NCBI RefSeq assembly: GCF_001544975.2
Contig: NZ_FCOG02000018.1
Coordinates: 43,002-107,001, forward strand
DNA length: 64,000 nt
DNA from: Caballeronia arationis
GTDB lineage: Bacteria > Pseudomonadota > Gammaproteobacteria > Burkholderiales > Burkholderiaceae
Direction of reading: 5' to 3'
Shown: positions 52,125-61,619 of the stretch, piece by piece
How the letters are laid out: each line of letters opens with the position of its first letter
How positions within the stretch are numbered: the first letter of the stretch is position 1
Notes under the pieces: model-generated
Database searches by the model: none
Seen by the model: only the letters and a program-made list of their open reading frames with translations
What the model was told of the DNA's origin: nothing
Translations under genes and position numbers: made by a program

Positions 52125-53018
52125 ATGCAAAAGGCAGGATTCATCGGACTCGGGATCATGGGCAAGCCCATGGCGGCCAACCTTCGCAAGAACGGCGTCG
52201 AACTCGCGGCGTTCACGCGCAGCGGCGTGCCCGACGAGCTGACGCAAGCGGGCGTGAAAGCCGCGGCCAGTCCCGCCGAAGTCGCGAGCCAGGCGGATGT
52301 GATCTTCATCATGGTGCCGGATACGCCGGACGTCGAACGCGTGCTGTTCGGTGAGAACGGCGTCGCAGACAAGCTGAAGGCAGGGCAGATCGTCGTCGAC
52401 ATGAGCTCGATCTCGCCGATGGCGACCCGCGACTTCGCCGCGCGCGTGCGCGAGCGCGGCGCCGAGTATCTCGATGCACCGGTCTCCGGCGGCGAAGTCG
52501 GCGCGAAGGCGGGCTCGCTCACGATCATGGTCGGCGGCTCGCAGGCGACCTTCGACACCGTCAAGCCGCTTTTCGACATGATGGGCAAGAACATCTCGCT
52601 GATCGGCGAAGTCGGCGCGGGACAGGTGTGCAAGGTAGCGAACCAGGTGATCGTCGCGGCGACCATCGAGGCGGTCGGAGAGGCGCTGTTGCTCGCTTCG
52701 AAGGCGGGCGTGGACGCCGAAAAGGTGCGCACCGCGCTGATGGGCGGCTTCGCGTCGTCGCGCATTCTCGAAGTGCACGGCGAACGCATGACGAAGCGCA
52801 CCTTCAACCCGGGCTTTCGCATCGAGCTTCATCAGAAGGACCTGAACCTCGCGCTGTCGACGGCGCAGGCGCTCGGCGTCTCTCTGCCGAACACCGCGAC
52901 CTGCCAGGCGCTCTTCAACGCGTGCACGGCGCACGGCGGCGCCGCGTGGGACCACTCGGCGATGGTGCGCGCGCTCGAAGTCCTGGCGAACCACGAGATC
53001 GGGCAGTCGTCGAAATAG
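52125..53018 (+). CDS. garR: 2-hydroxy-3-oxopropionate reductase
   Basis: A 297-residue beta-hydroxyacid dehydrogenase; CAGGAGAACC precedes the ATG. NAD(P) site GFIGLGIMGKPMAANLRK, substrate segment DAPVSGGEVGAKAGSLTIM, catalytic Lys in VCKVANQVIV. It reduces tartronate semialdehyde to glycerate. It lies 63 bases downstream of the GntR gene and completes the branch opened by the aldolase at 45380. Close relatives reduce other semialdehydes, but context favours GarR. Confidence 0.92.
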   Translation: MQKAGFIGLGIMGKPMAANLRKNGVELAAFTRSGVPDELTQAGVKAAASPAEVASQADVIFIMVPDTPDVERVLFGENGVADKLKAGQIVVDMSSISPMATRDFAARVRERGAEYLDAPVSGGEVGAKAGSLTIMVGGSQATFDTVKPLFDMMGKNISLIGEVGAGQVCKVANQVIVAATIEAVGEALLLASKAGVDAEKVRTALMGGFASSRILEVHGERMTKRTFNPGFRIELHQKDLNLALSTAQALGVSLPNTATCQALFNACTAHGGAAWDHSAMVRALEVLANHEIGQSSK

Positions 53019-53226
53019 GGTTCTGAAAGCATCACGGCGGCGCGGGTCGAACGGGCGGTCATGCCCGTCCCCGCTGCACGCCGGGCGCGGCCGCGCCTTG
53101 CACGCCGCGTCGGCAATGGACGAGCAAGCCGACTTTATCGCCCGGGTGTAACATTCCAGCCCGGCATTTCTCCCGGCCGATACATCGATCCCGCGCTCGC
53201 CGCGCGACTGAGTTCGCGTAAGGTCC

Positions 53227-54768
53227 ATGCCTGCCGCGCCGCATCTGCGCACGAAAACAATGACCAGCCCCGCTTCTGCTTCGAATCCTGCTTCAAAACG
53301 CGCGTTCGTGATTGCCGCCGTGATGGCGTCGATGGCGATGGTCGCCATCGAGGCGACCATCGTCTCCACGGCGATGCCGCAAATCGTCTCGCAGATCGGC
53401 GACCTGCATCTGTACAGCTGGGTCTTCTCGTCTTTCCTGCTCGCGCAGACCGCGATGACCGTGATCTTCGGCAAGCTCGCCGACCTGTACGGCCGCAAGC
53501 CGGTCATCCTCGCCGGCATCGCCATCTTCCTGGTCGGATCGGTGCTTGCCGGCTTCGCGTGGTCGATGCCCGCGATGATCGTCTTCCGGCTGATTCAGGG
53601 CATCGGCGCGGGCGCGATCCAGCCGGTCACGCTGACGGTCGTAGCCGACCTCTATCCGGCCCGCGAGCGCGGCAAGGTGCAGGGCTATCTCGCGAGCGTA
53701 TGGGCGATCTCGGCCGTGCTCGGTCCGATGGTGGGCGGACTCATCATCCGCGACTGGTCGTGGGCGTGGATCTTCTGGCTGAACGTGCCGATCGGCCTCG
53801 CCTCGGCGGCGGGCTTCATCGCCTATCTGCGCGAGGCGCCGCGGAGCGCGCGTCCCTCCATCGACGTGCTCGGCGCCGTCCTGTTCACCGCTGCGATCGG
53901 CTCGTTCATGATGTCGCTGACCTACGCGGGAACGTCCGAGGACCGCGCGGCGACGCTCACCGCCATCGCGTGCGTGGTGTTCGGCGTGCTCTTCGTGATG
54001 CAGGAGCGGCGCGCCGTCGAGCCGATGATCTCGTTCGGGCTCTGGAGCCGGCGGCCGATCGCGGCATCGAATGCGGCGACGGTGCTCTCCGGCATGATCC
54101 TGATGGGCGCGACCACGTTCCTGCCGATGTACGTGCAGGGCGTGCTCGGCCGCGCCCCGGTCATCGCCGGCCTCGCGCTCACGATGATGATGGTCGGCTG
54201 GCCGTCGGGCGCGACGCTTGCCGCGCGCTCGTTCCATCGCTTCGGGCTGCGGCCGATTCTGGTTGCCGGGAGCGTCTTCGTGCCGGCGGGCGTGCTGTTC
54301 TTTGTGCTGCTCACGCCGCAGTCTTCACCCGTGCTTGCGGGAGTCGGATCGCTCGTCGCGGGCTTCGGGATGGGACTCTTCAGCGTGAGTTCGCTCGTGC
54401 TGATCCAGGAAATCGTCACCGTCGACCAGCGCGGCAGCGCGACGGCGTCGAACCTGTTCTCGCGCAATCTCGGCAGCACGCTGGGCGCGACGGCGTTCGG
54501 CGCCGCGCTCAACTACGGACTCAGCCACTCCACGCTCAGCAAGGCCATCACCTCCGAGCAGTTGCGCGAGTTGCTCGACGCGCGGCACATCGCCGAAGTC
54601 AGCGAGCCGGTCGTGCGGCTCGTGCTGCATGCGTCGCTGCACCTGACCTTCTGGGCGATGCTGGCGATTGGCGTGTTCATCGTGCTGTTCGCGGTGCTCG
54701 TGCCGCATGTCGCATTGGGGCGCGCGCCAAGCCCGGCGCTCGAACCACTGGCGCCGGTCGAAGACTGA
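53227..54768 (+). CDS. MFS multidrug exporter (DHA2, EmrB/QacA type)
   Basis: A 513-residue inner-membrane protein with fourteen helices. Segments: IEATIVSTAMPQIVSQIGDL, WVFSSFLLAQTAMTVIFGKL, DLYGRKPVILAG and LIQGIGAGAIQPVTLTVVAD (motif A and C regions of DHA2). The start may be 53227 or 53260 (MTSPASAS); neither has a strong ribosome site. It lies downstream of garR but has no obvious link with sugar acids. Export of drugs or other toxic organics is expected. Confidence 0.88.
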   Translation: MPAAPHLRTKTMTSPASASNPASKRAFVIAAVMASMAMVAIEATIVSTAMPQIVSQIGDLHLYSWVFSSFLLAQTAMTVIFGKLADLYGRKPVILAGIAIFLVGSVLAGFAWSMPAMIVFRLIQGIGAGAIQPVTLTVVADLYPARERGKVQGYLASVWAISAVLGPMVGGLIIRDWSWAWIFWLNVPIGLASAAGFIAYLREAPRSARPSIDVLGAVLFTAAIGSFMMSLTYAGTSEDRAATLTAIACVVFGVLFVMQERRAVEPMISFGLWSRRPIAASNAATVLSGMILMGATTFLPMYVQGVLGRAPVIAGLALTMMMVGWPSGATLAARSFHRFGLRPILVAGSVFVPAGVLFFVLLTPQSSPVLAGVGSLVAGFGMGLFSVSSLVLIQEIVTVDQRGSATASNLFSRNLGSTLGATAFGAALNYGLSHSTLSKAITSEQLRELLDARHIAEVSEPVVRLVLHASLHLTFWAMLAIGVFIVLFAVLVPHVALGRAPSPALEPLAPVED

Positions 54769-54789
54769 CGGGCTTCTCCGGGCGGCGCG

Positions 54790-55530
54790 TTATCGTCCGT
54801 CCGCCTTTGCAGGCGCGCCGTACTCCAGCTTCGGATACCAGTCCGTGCCGCGGCCGCCGGGCGTCATGTCGAGCACGATCCAGAGCGGCATCGCGTCCGG
54901 CGCGCCGCGCGGGTCCTGGCCCGGATCGGCCGACTCCGGCCCCATCTCGTCGCCCCAGAAATGGCGCACCGTCCCGTTCGACTTCACGAAGACGTTGAAA
55001 CCCGCGTTGTCGCCTTTTTCGGGGTCCTCGTCGGCGTAATCGCGATTGAAGCTGTTGCCGCCCGAGGAATAGATCCGCAAGTGCCGCCAGCCGCGCTCCT
55101 TCGCGAACCCCACGAGCCGTTGCACCGGCGAACGCGCGATCACCGCGAACGCGACGCGCTGCAGGATATCGGGCATCTCGCCGTCTAGCGCGCTCAGAAA
55201 GGACGTGCACATCGGGCACGAGCGCTGGCGCTGCGGCCCGAACATCCAGTTGTAGGTGACGAGCGTGTCGTGCGCGCCGAACAGTTGCGAAAGCGTGACC
55301 GGCCCGTCGACGCCTTCGAACAGATAATCCTCGGGCACCTCACCGCCGGGCGGCAATGCGCGGCGCTGTGCAGCCACGCGCTCGATATGGCGGCGCAATT
55401 CGATTTCCTGCACGAGCAGCGCATTGCGCGCGGCGCGGTATTGCGGGCTTTCGCCGGGAAAACGGCGCCTGGACTGCCCGAGTTCCTCGGCCGGCCTGAG
55501 AACTTGCGGGGATTCGTCTGCGGAAGGCAT
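54790..55530 (-). CDS. DUF899 family, thioredoxin-like protein
   Basis: A 246-residue protein of the DUF899/AhpC-TSA-like group. It opens with the helical segment EELGQSRRRFPGESPQYRAA, then DGPVTLSQLFGAHDTLVTYN and CPMCTSFLSALDGEM, where the CxxC-like pair matches the redox site of the family. FGAHDTLVTYNWMFG and GTDWYPKLEYG are family hallmarks. Probably cytosolic; reaction unknown. Confidence 0.88.
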   Translation of the reverse strand: MPSADESPQVLRPAEELGQSRRRFPGESPQYRAARNALLVQEIELRRHIERVAAQRRALPPGGEVPEDYLFEGVDGPVTLSQLFGAHDTLVTYNWMFGPQRQRSCPMCTSFLSALDGEMPDILQRVAFAVIARSPVQRLVGFAKERGWRHLRIYSSGGNSFNRDYADEDPEKGDNAGFNVFVKSNGTVRHFWGDEMGPESADPGQDPRGAPDAMPLWIVLDMTPGGRGTDWYPKLEYGAPAKADGR

Positions 55531-55718
55531 CGATCGTCTCCTCTAGAGTAAAGGGCGGCAGAAGCGCCCCTATCACCACGACGAACGAAATGCCCGCAAA
55601 TCGACACTGCTCCCGATATTTCCGGCAAGGGGCTTTCCGCTGACGAACCGCACGTCGGAGTAGAATTTCCTGATCGACCACTCTCCCGACGGCGCCCGCC
55701 GTCGAGCCGCGATTCCAG

Positions 55719-55937
55719 ATGAAACCGCCATCCACCGACGAACAGACGCGCCGCCGTCCGTCCACCGTCACGCTCAATGTGCTGACCGCGCTGATCGGCC
55801 TCGTGACGCTGTGCGCCGGAATCGGCTGGCTGATCTACACGTGGATCGTCGACATGGAAGTGCAATATTTCGCGATCCCGCTCGTCCTTACCGTGCCCGT
55901 CATCGCGGCCGCAGCGTTCCGCAATTACTGGGACTAG
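55719..55937 (+). CDS. Small two-helix membrane protein
   Basis: A 72-residue protein with a charged N-terminus (TDEQTRRRPSTV), two predicted helices (LTALIGLVTLCAGIGWLIYT and YFAIPLVLTVPVIAAAAF) and a very short C-terminus. The ribosome site is weak. Family not recognised. It is convergent with the amidohydrolase gene, 17 bases between stops. Confidence 0.55.
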   Translation: MKPPSTDEQTRRRPSTVTLNVLTALIGLVTLCAGIGWLIYTWIVDMEVQYFAIPLVLTVPVIAAAAFRNYWD

Positions 55938-55954
55938 CCGTCGAGGATACCGCC

Positions 55955-56917
55955 TCAGATCCGGTACAGCGCGACGGCGTTGTCGTGAAAGAGCGCGAGA
56001 CGCTCTTTCGGCGCAAGATCGGCCACCATCGCCTTGAAGCCGCTCCACAGCGCGTCGAGCGACACCACCACGCTGTCCACCGGAAAGTTGCTCGCGAACA
56101 TCGCGCACTGCCAGCCGAAGATGCGCAACGCATCTCGCACGACCGGCCCGTTGCGCTCGCCACTCCATCGCACGCCGGGCTCGCCCAGGCCCGAAATCTT
56201 CAGCCATACGTTCGGACACGCAGCGAGCGTCTCGAGCGCGGCGCGCCACCCGCGCAACCCTTCTTCGCTGCGATCGGCGGGCAGTCCCGTATGGTTCACG
56301 ATGATCGCGACATCGGGGAAATCGCGCGCCAGTTCCGCCGCTTCGCCGAAGTGCCACCACGGCGCCTGCAACTCGAACATGAGACCGGTTTTCGCCAGTA
56401 ACGCGTAGCCGCGCCGCCAGTGCTCGCAGCGCATCGAGCCGGGCGCCGCAAACGTCGGCGTGTGCTCGCTCAGCGGCACTGCCTTCGGCTTGTGGCGCAC
56501 GCTGCGCACGAGCGGCATCGACTCGAATTCGCCGAGCACGTGTTCGACGTCGGCGCGATCGAGCCACACCTGTCCGACGATCGCGTTCGGCAAGCCGCAA
56601 CCCGCGTTCAACGCTGACGCCCAGCGCGCTTCGCCGAGCGGATCGCGCGGGTCCCACTCGCCTTCCATCATCACCGTCTTCACGACGCGATGGCCATTGG
56701 CTTGCGCGAAATAGTCATCGGGCAGGAAGTCGCGGCAGATCGACTCGTAGTCGCCGTAGCGAAACGGGATACGCGGACGGTCGCACAGCCACGGATGGTA
56801 GTTGTGCCGCAAGTCCCAGAAGTGATGATGCGCATCGACGATGGGCAACTGGGCGTCGTCGCCGGTCGCGAGGAAACGCACGCGCAGCGCGTCGATGTCG
56901 GTTTCTCGCGTGTGCAT
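55955..56917 (-). CDS. COG3618 amidohydrolase, putative lactonase
   Basis: A 320-residue TIM-barrel metallohydrolase of the amidohydrolase superfamily. PIVDAHHHFWDL supplies the HxH pair, with VKTVMMEGEWDP, IIVNHTGLPADR and CAMFASNFPVDSVVVSLDAL, the SNFPVD form of the C-terminal motif. Relatives include fuconolactonases and galactarolactone isomerases. The ATG at 56917 overlaps the pdxA-like stop as TGATG, so it is coupled and last in a four-gene operon. It may open the lactone of the acid sugar degraded by the operon; it could also supply the lactonase missing beside udh. Confidence 0.85.
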   Translation of the reverse strand: MHTRETDIDALRVRFLATGDDAQLPIVDAHHHFWDLRHNYHPWLCDRPRIPFRYGDYESICRDFLPDDYFAQANGHRVVKTVMMEGEWDPRDPLGEARWASALNAGCGLPNAIVGQVWLDRADVEHVLGEFESMPLVRSVRHKPKAVPLSEHTPTFAAPGSMRCEHWRRGYALLAKTGLMFELQAPWWHFGEAAELARDFPDVAIIVNHTGLPADRSEEGLRGWRAALETLAACPNVWLKISGLGEPGVRWSGERNGPVVRDALRIFGWQCAMFASNFPVDSVVVSLDALWSGFKAMVADLAPKERLALFHDNAVALYRI

Positions 56918-57918
56918 CAGCGCATCCGGTCGAGAGCCATCTGCGTCGCGATGTCGAACGCCTTCTGCGTCGCCCCGACGTCTGCGCGGCCCGCGCCGTG
57001 GATATCGAACGCGGTGCCGTGAGCGGGCGTCGCAATCGGCACCGGCAGTCCGCCGTGCACGGTCACGCCGCGCCAGAAGCCCATCAGCTTCATCGCGATC
57101 TGGCCTTGATCGTGATACATCGTGACGACGCCGTCGAACACCTTCTGGTCGCGGGCGCGCACGAAGATGGTGTCGGCGGGGAACGGGCCCTGCGCGTCGT
57201 AGCCGAGCTTCTTCGCCTCTTCGATCGCCGGCGCGATCACGTCGATTTCCTCGCGGCCGAACGCGCCGTTGTCGCCGTTATGCGGATTGAAACCGCACAC
57301 GGCGATACGCGGCTTCGCGTTGCCCGCGCGCTTCAGGCCGTCGTGAATCAGCCGCACCGCGCCGATGATGCGCTCCGGCGTCAGCTTCGCGCTCACGTCC
57401 TTCAGCGCGATATGCGAGGTCACGCGCGAGGTCCACAGTTCGTCGAGCACGTTGAATTCGCAGAAGACACCGTCGTAGTGAAGCTGGCGCGCGAACCATT
57501 CCATCTCGTCGCCGGTTTCCATGCCCGCCATGTGCATCGACGTCTTGTTGACGGGCGCGAAGAGCATCGCCTGCGTCTCGTTCGCCTGCGTGAGCGCAAG
57601 CCCTTTTTTGAACGCTTCGAGGCTGTAGCGGCCGCCGCGTTCCGTCGATACGCCGCGCTCGTAGGGTGCGTCGTCGGGCAGGCGAAAGTCGATGAGCGAA
57701 GGCACAGCGGTATTCGTGGCCGCGGACTTCGCATCGTCGACGAGTGTGTAGTCGAAGCGTTGTCCTGCGATCTCCATGCCCTTCTCCAGCTCGCGCCGGT
57801 CGCCGATGATGAGCAGATCGGCGCGAGCGCGGTTCTCCGGCCGCGCCAGAAGACGCGCGATCAGTTCGGGGCCGATTCCGGCCGGATCGCCGAGCAGGAC
57901 AGCAATGCGAGGTTTCAT
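56917..57918 (-). CDS. PdxA-like 4-hydroxythreonine-4-phosphate dehydrogenase family
   Basis: A 333-residue NAD-dependent dehydrogenase. The ATG at 57918 is chosen (AAGGTG upstream); a GTG three codons earlier is possible. Segments: IAVLLGDPAGIGPELIARL, FAPVNKTSMHMAGM, FVRARDQKVFDGVVTMYHDQ, GQIAMKLMGF and ATPAHGTAFDIHGAGRADVG, with the metal-binding His residues. Given the catabolic operon it is more likely a PdxA2-type enzyme than vitamin B6 PdxA. No DUF1537 kinase, its usual partner in four-carbon acid degradation, is present, so the substrate may be unphosphorylated. Confidence 0.88.
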   Translation of the reverse strand: MKPRIAVLLGDPAGIGPELIARLLARPENRARADLLIIGDRRELEKGMEIAGQRFDYTLVDDAKSAATNTAVPSLIDFRLPDDAPYERGVSTERGGRYSLEAFKKGLALTQANETQAMLFAPVNKTSMHMAGMETGDEMEWFARQLHYDGVFCEFNVLDELWTSRVTSHIALKDVSAKLTPERIIGAVRLIHDGLKRAGNAKPRIAVCGFNPHNGDNGAFGREEIDVIAPAIEEAKKLGYDAQGPFPADTIFVRARDQKVFDGVVTMYHDQGQIAMKLMGFWRGVTVHGGLPVPIATPAHGTAFDIHGAGRADVGATQKAFDIATQMALDRMR

Positions 57919-57942
57919 CGTGTTCACCTTGTATTCGTGCTT

Positions 57943-59244
57943 TCAGTGTGTGCGGCGCAGATCGATGGCGATCGAGCCGAAGATATAAACGAGCGCGCAG
58001 GCGCTATAGAACTGCAGCACCGCGTCGAACGATCCGGTGCGCTGCAGGATGAAGCCGGTGATGAGCGGAATCGAAACCCCGCCGATGCTGCCGAAGCAGT
58101 TCATCAGCGCACCGAGCAGCCCCACGCGGCGCGGGCTCGCGAGCAGCGACGGCAGGCTCCAGTAGAGGCTGCCCCACATCAGGAAGAACGCCGCCGCGCA
58201 CAGCACCGCGACCGCCACGACCGCCGATGTGATCGACGGCAGCAACCAGAAGACGGCGAGCGTCGTCAGCCCCGAGACCGTGACCATGCCCTTCACCACC
58301 TTGCCGCGCGAAAATCCGCTCGCGCAAAGCGCATCGCAGAGGAAGCCGCCCGCGAGCGAACCCAGCGCGCCCGACAGGAAGATGAAGAACGTCGACGTGC
58401 CAATCTGCTGGAGGCTCAAACCGCGCGCCTGCGTCAGATAGCTCGGTCCCCACGTGAGCAGGCCGAAGAAGATCATCGCCCAGCTCATCCGGCCAATGCA
58501 CATGGCAACGGCCGAGCGCTTCGGGAATGCCGGCTCATTGTCGGCGGCGAATGTGGCGCTCGCAAGCGGCGGCGCACCATCGCGGATATGGTCGAGCTCC
58601 GCGGCGTTCACGCCCGGGTGTCTCGCCGGATCGTCGCGCAGATAGCGCCACGCGAGCCAGCCGCACGCAATCGTGACGAGACCCGCCGCGATGAACGCCA
58701 TGCGCCACGAGCCGAACACGAGGATCAGGTTCGAGATCGCAAGCCCGCCGATGGCTGCGCCGAGCGGCGAGCCGGCGTCCATCAGCACCGCGCCGCGCGC
58801 GCGTTCGTGACGCGAGAGCCAGAGCGCGTTGAGCTTGCTGCCGGCGGGAAAGAGAGGCGCTTCCGCGCCGCCGAGCCCCACGCGCAGGAGCAGCATCGAG
58901 AGTCCGCCCGTTGCCGCGCCGAGCAACGTCTGGAAAATACCCCACAGAACCGTTGCGCCCGCGATCACCCGACGTGGACCGTACCGGTCGATCAGCCAGC
59001 CGCCCGGAATCTGCAACAGCGCGTACGACCAGAAGAAGCTCGACAGGATCAGGCCCTGCATCGTCGGCGAGAGCGCGAACTCCTTCGCGATGGTGGGCAT
59101 CGCGATCGACAGCGAGATGCGGTCGACGAGGTTCACGAGCGTGATGAGAAACACCACGCCGAAGATGCGCCAGCGCACGCTGGTGGCATGGTCTGCGTGA
59201 ACCGCGTCGCGCGGGGCGGCGCGGGCTTCGGCGGGTGTCTGCAT
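57943..59244 (-). CDS. MFS transporter of the acid-sugar operon
   Basis: A 433-residue, twelve-helix anion:cation symporter family protein (VVFLITLVNLVDRISLSIAM; WLIDRYGPRRVIAGATVLWG; GLGGAEAPLFPAGSKLNALW). GGAGACAGCC precedes the ATG. It lies second in the operon, 51 bases after the enolase-family gene. Importer of the acid sugar used by the operon, or of its precursor; the particular sugar is not determined. Confidence 0.88.
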   Translation of the reverse strand: MQTPAEARAAPRDAVHADHATSVRWRIFGVVFLITLVNLVDRISLSIAMPTIAKEFALSPTMQGLILSSFFWSYALLQIPGGWLIDRYGPRRVIAGATVLWGIFQTLLGAATGGLSMLLLRVGLGGAEAPLFPAGSKLNALWLSRHERARGAVLMDAGSPLGAAIGGLAISNLILVFGSWRMAFIAAGLVTIACGWLAWRYLRDDPARHPGVNAAELDHIRDGAPPLASATFAADNEPAFPKRSAVAMCIGRMSWAMIFFGLLTWGPSYLTQARGLSLQQIGTSTFFIFLSGALGSLAGGFLCDALCASGFSRGKVVKGMVTVSGLTTLAVFWLLPSITSAVVAVAVLCAAAFFLMWGSLYWSLPSLLASPRRVGLLGALMNCFGSIGGVSIPLITGFILQRTGSFDAVLQFYSACALVYIFGSIAIDLRRTH

Positions 59245-59295
59245 GGCTGTCTCCGGTATCGATATTGTGTGCGGCGTGGTGTGGGGCCTTGCGTG

Positions 59296-60471
59296 CTACT
59301 CGATGATGTCGAAATCGGCCAGATGCTTGTCTGAGAGCGTGATGCCGAGTCCGGGCGTTTCGTCCGAAAGCTGCAGGTAGCCGTTCTCCGGCTGCGGCTC
59401 GCCCTCGAAGATGTAGTAGAACAACTCGTTGCCCACTTCGACGTCGAACACCGGGAAGAACTCGGACATCGGGCTCGCGGTGGTCGACATCGTCAGGTGA
59501 TAGTTGTGCATCTGGCCCGCGTGCGGAATCACCGGCACCGACCATGCCTCCGCCATCGCATTGATCTTGCGGGCCGCCGTGATGCCGCCGACGCGGTTGG
59601 TGTCGTACTGGATCACGTCCACCGCGCGCCGTTCGAGCAGGTCCTTGAAGCCGTAGCTCGTGTACTCGTGCTCGCCGCCCGAGACCGGGATGATGTTCAT
59701 CTTCTTCAGTTCCTGATAGCCCTCGACGTCGTCTCCGATGACCGGCTCCTCGATCCAGCGCGGATTGAACTCGGCAAGACGCGGCAGCATGCGGCGCGCG
59801 TATTCGAGCGTCCAGCCCATATAGCACTCGAGCATGATGTCGATGTCGTCGCCTGCAAGCTCGCGCAAGAGGCGCACCTGTTCGAGGTTCTTTGCCATGC
59901 CCTTCGGACCGTCCTTCGGGCCATAGCCGAAGCGCATCTTCATCGCGGTGAAGCCCTGGTCGAGATAGCCCTGCGCCTCGGAGAGGAAGGCATCGCGGTC
60001 GTCGTTGTTGTAGAGCTTCGATGCGTAGCACCAGATCTTCTCTTTCGTGCGCCCGCCGAGCAGCTTGAAGACCGGCTTCTTCGCGGCCTTGCCCATGATG
60101 TCCCACAGCGCGATATCGACCGCCGAGATCGCCGCCATGCCGATGCCCTTGCGGCCCCACGCGAGCGTGCGGCGGTACATCTTCTGCCAGATGTATTCGT
60201 TGTCGAACGGGTCTTCGCCAATTGCTATCGGCGCGAGATATTCATCGACGATCTGCTTCGCGACGCGCGGCGCAAGCGCGCAATTGCCGATGCCGATCGT
60301 GCCGTCGTCGCACTCCACCTCGACGACGAGCCAGCCATGAAAGCGGAACGAGCCCATCGCGTCGCCGCGTTCGTACAGGATGTCCACGGCGTTCGTGCAG
60401 AAGTGCGCCTGCGGCGGCACGACCTTGCCTTTCCATTCGAAAACGCGCGTGCGGATGTGCTTGATCTTCAT
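59296..60471 (-). CDS. Enolase-superfamily acid-sugar dehydratase, rhamnonate dehydratase-like
   Basis: A 391-residue mandelate racemase/muconate lactonizing enzyme. The capping domain ([40 protein letters not shown]) is followed by the barrel with [13 protein letters not shown], the metal ligands in [26 protein letters not shown] and [16 protein letters not shown], and the catalytic His in [14 protein letters not shown]. The layout resembles L-rhamnonate dehydratase-like proteins more than glucarate or galactarate dehydratases. It should dehydrate an aldonate. First gene of a four-gene minus-strand operon; ribosome site GGAG. Confidence 0.85.
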   Translation of the reverse strand: MKIKHIRTRVFEWKGKVVPPQAHFCTNAVDILYERGDAMGSFRFHGWLVVEVECDDGTIGIGNCALAPRVAKQIVDEYLAPIAIGEDPFDNEYIWQKMYRRTLAWGRKGIGMAAISAVDIALWDIMGKAAKKPVFKLLGGRTKEKIWCYASKLYNNDDRDAFLSEAQGYLDQGFTAMKMRFGYGPKDGPKGMAKNLEQVRLLRELAGDDIDIMLECYMGWTLEYARRMLPRLAEFNPRWIEEPVIGDDVEGYQELKKMNIIPVSGGEHEYTSYGFKDLLERRAVDVIQYDTNRVGGITAARKINAMAEAWSVPVIPHAGQMHNYHLTMSTTASPMSEFFPVFDVEVGNELFYYIFEGEPQPENGYLQLSDETPGLGITLSDKHLADFDIIE

Positions 60472-60633
60472 GGCTGGTGTATCTCCGTGATGTTGTCAGT
60501 GGCCCGGGCGTTCGCCGGGCGCAGTTGCCGAATGGGTGATGAAGCAGGCTCTCCGGACTGTCTCCGTCTCGTCCGCGCGTCCGGCGATGTCGATGCGCGC
60601 GTCGTTTTTGGTGACGCTAGTGTGCGAAAATAT

Positions 60634-60690
60634 GCGATAACTGACCATTGAATAATTCGAATCGGTCTATTTCCTGGAGTTATCGCTCGC
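60634..60690. promoter_or_regulatory. 57-bp shared block, copy 1
   Basis: Lies in the divergent region between the enolase-family gene and the LysR gene and ends at the LysR start codon. It matches 63045-63101 without gaps at 41 of 57 positions, starting with GCGATA, with CCA-x-TGAAT inside, and ending in an identical GTTATCGCTCGC. The GCGATAAC and GTTATCGC ends are inverted relative to each other. Probable LysR binding region. Confidence 0.6.
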
Positions 60691-61614
60691 ATGATCGCGC
60701 CTGCCTCGACCATCCGAAAACGCCTGCGCCTGCGCCATCTTCAGTTGATGGTCGCGCTCTCGGAAACCGAATCGCTCAGAAGCGCCGCCGACGAACTGGC
60801 GATGACGCAGCCCGCCGCGACCAAGGCACTGAAGGACTTGGAGGATACGGTCGGTGTGTCGCTCTTCGTGCGGCATGCGCGCGGCATGGAGGCGACCATC
60901 TACGGCGAGGCGGTGATGCGCTATGCGCGCGTGGTGTTCGAGGATCTGGACGAGTTGCGCGAGGAGCTTGCCGCCATCGAAGCAGGCGACATCGGCAAGG
61001 TGCGCATCGGCGCGGTGATGGCGCCCGCGCCGGACCTGCTCACGCGCGTGATCGTCACGTTGAAGGAGGCGCATCCGCGCCTGCAGATCACGGTGCAGAT
61101 CGACACGAGCGACGTGCTCGTGCAGGCGTTGCAGCAGGATCAGCTGGATATCGTGGTGGGGCGGATTCCGTATGGCTTTCCGGCGCTCGACCTGAGCTTC
61201 GAGACGCTGTCGGAAGAAGCGCTTTCGATCGTCGCGCGGCCGGAGCATCCTGTCGCGAATGCACCCGCGAAACCGAAGCTCGCGGAACTGGCGGCCTATC
61301 CGTGGATCGTGCAGCCGCATCCGAGTCCGATGCGGCAGGTGATCGACCAGACGTTTCGCGAGTCGCGTGTCGCGCCGCCGGTGAGCACGGTGGAGACGTC
61401 GTCCATCCTCACCACGCTCTCGCTCCTGCGCGATTCCGACATGCTCGCCGTGCTGCCGAGTTCAGTCGCGCAATACTACGCGGCGCTCAATACGATCGCG
61501 ACGCTGCCCACGCCGTTGCGCGGGCGCCTCGCGCCATACGGGCTGATCCTGCGGAAGAACCGCCGCATCAGCCCGGCGACGCAACTCGTGATCGACGCGA
61601 TACGGGCTGCGTAG
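60691..61614 (+). CDS. LysR-family regulator of the acid-sugar operon
   Basis: A 307-residue regulator starting MIAPASTIRKRLRLRHLQ. The HTH reads SLRSAADELAMTQPAATKALKD. The effector domain follows (KVRIGAVMAPAPDLLTRV). It resembles the GbpR type, which responds to sugars. It is divergent from the enolase-family operon and convergent with the second MFS gene, with a 5-base gap between stops. The shared block on both sides predicts control of both. Confidence 0.9.
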   Translation: MIAPASTIRKRLRLRHLQLMVALSETESLRSAADELAMTQPAATKALKDLEDTVGVSLFVRHARGMEATIYGEAVMRYARVVFEDLDELREELAAIEAGDIGKVRIGAVMAPAPDLLTRVIVTLKEAHPRLQITVQIDTSDVLVQALQQDQLDIVVGRIPYGFPALDLSFETLSEEALSIVARPEHPVANAPAKPKLAELAAYPWIVQPHPSPMRQVIDQTFRESRVAPPVSTVETSSILTTLSLLRDSDMLAVLPSSVAQYYAALNTIATLPTPLRGRLAPYGLILRKNRRISPATQLVIDAIRAA

Positions 61615-61619
61615 AAACC

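Noticed and set aside
51255..53525. Open frame of 756 codons on the minus strand
   Set aside because: Antisense to the GntR and garR genes, low complexity, no start site.
56998..59334. Open frame of 778 codons on the plus strand
   Set aside because: It lies opposite the pdxA-like and MFS genes, is full of Arg, Ala and His and shows no domain.
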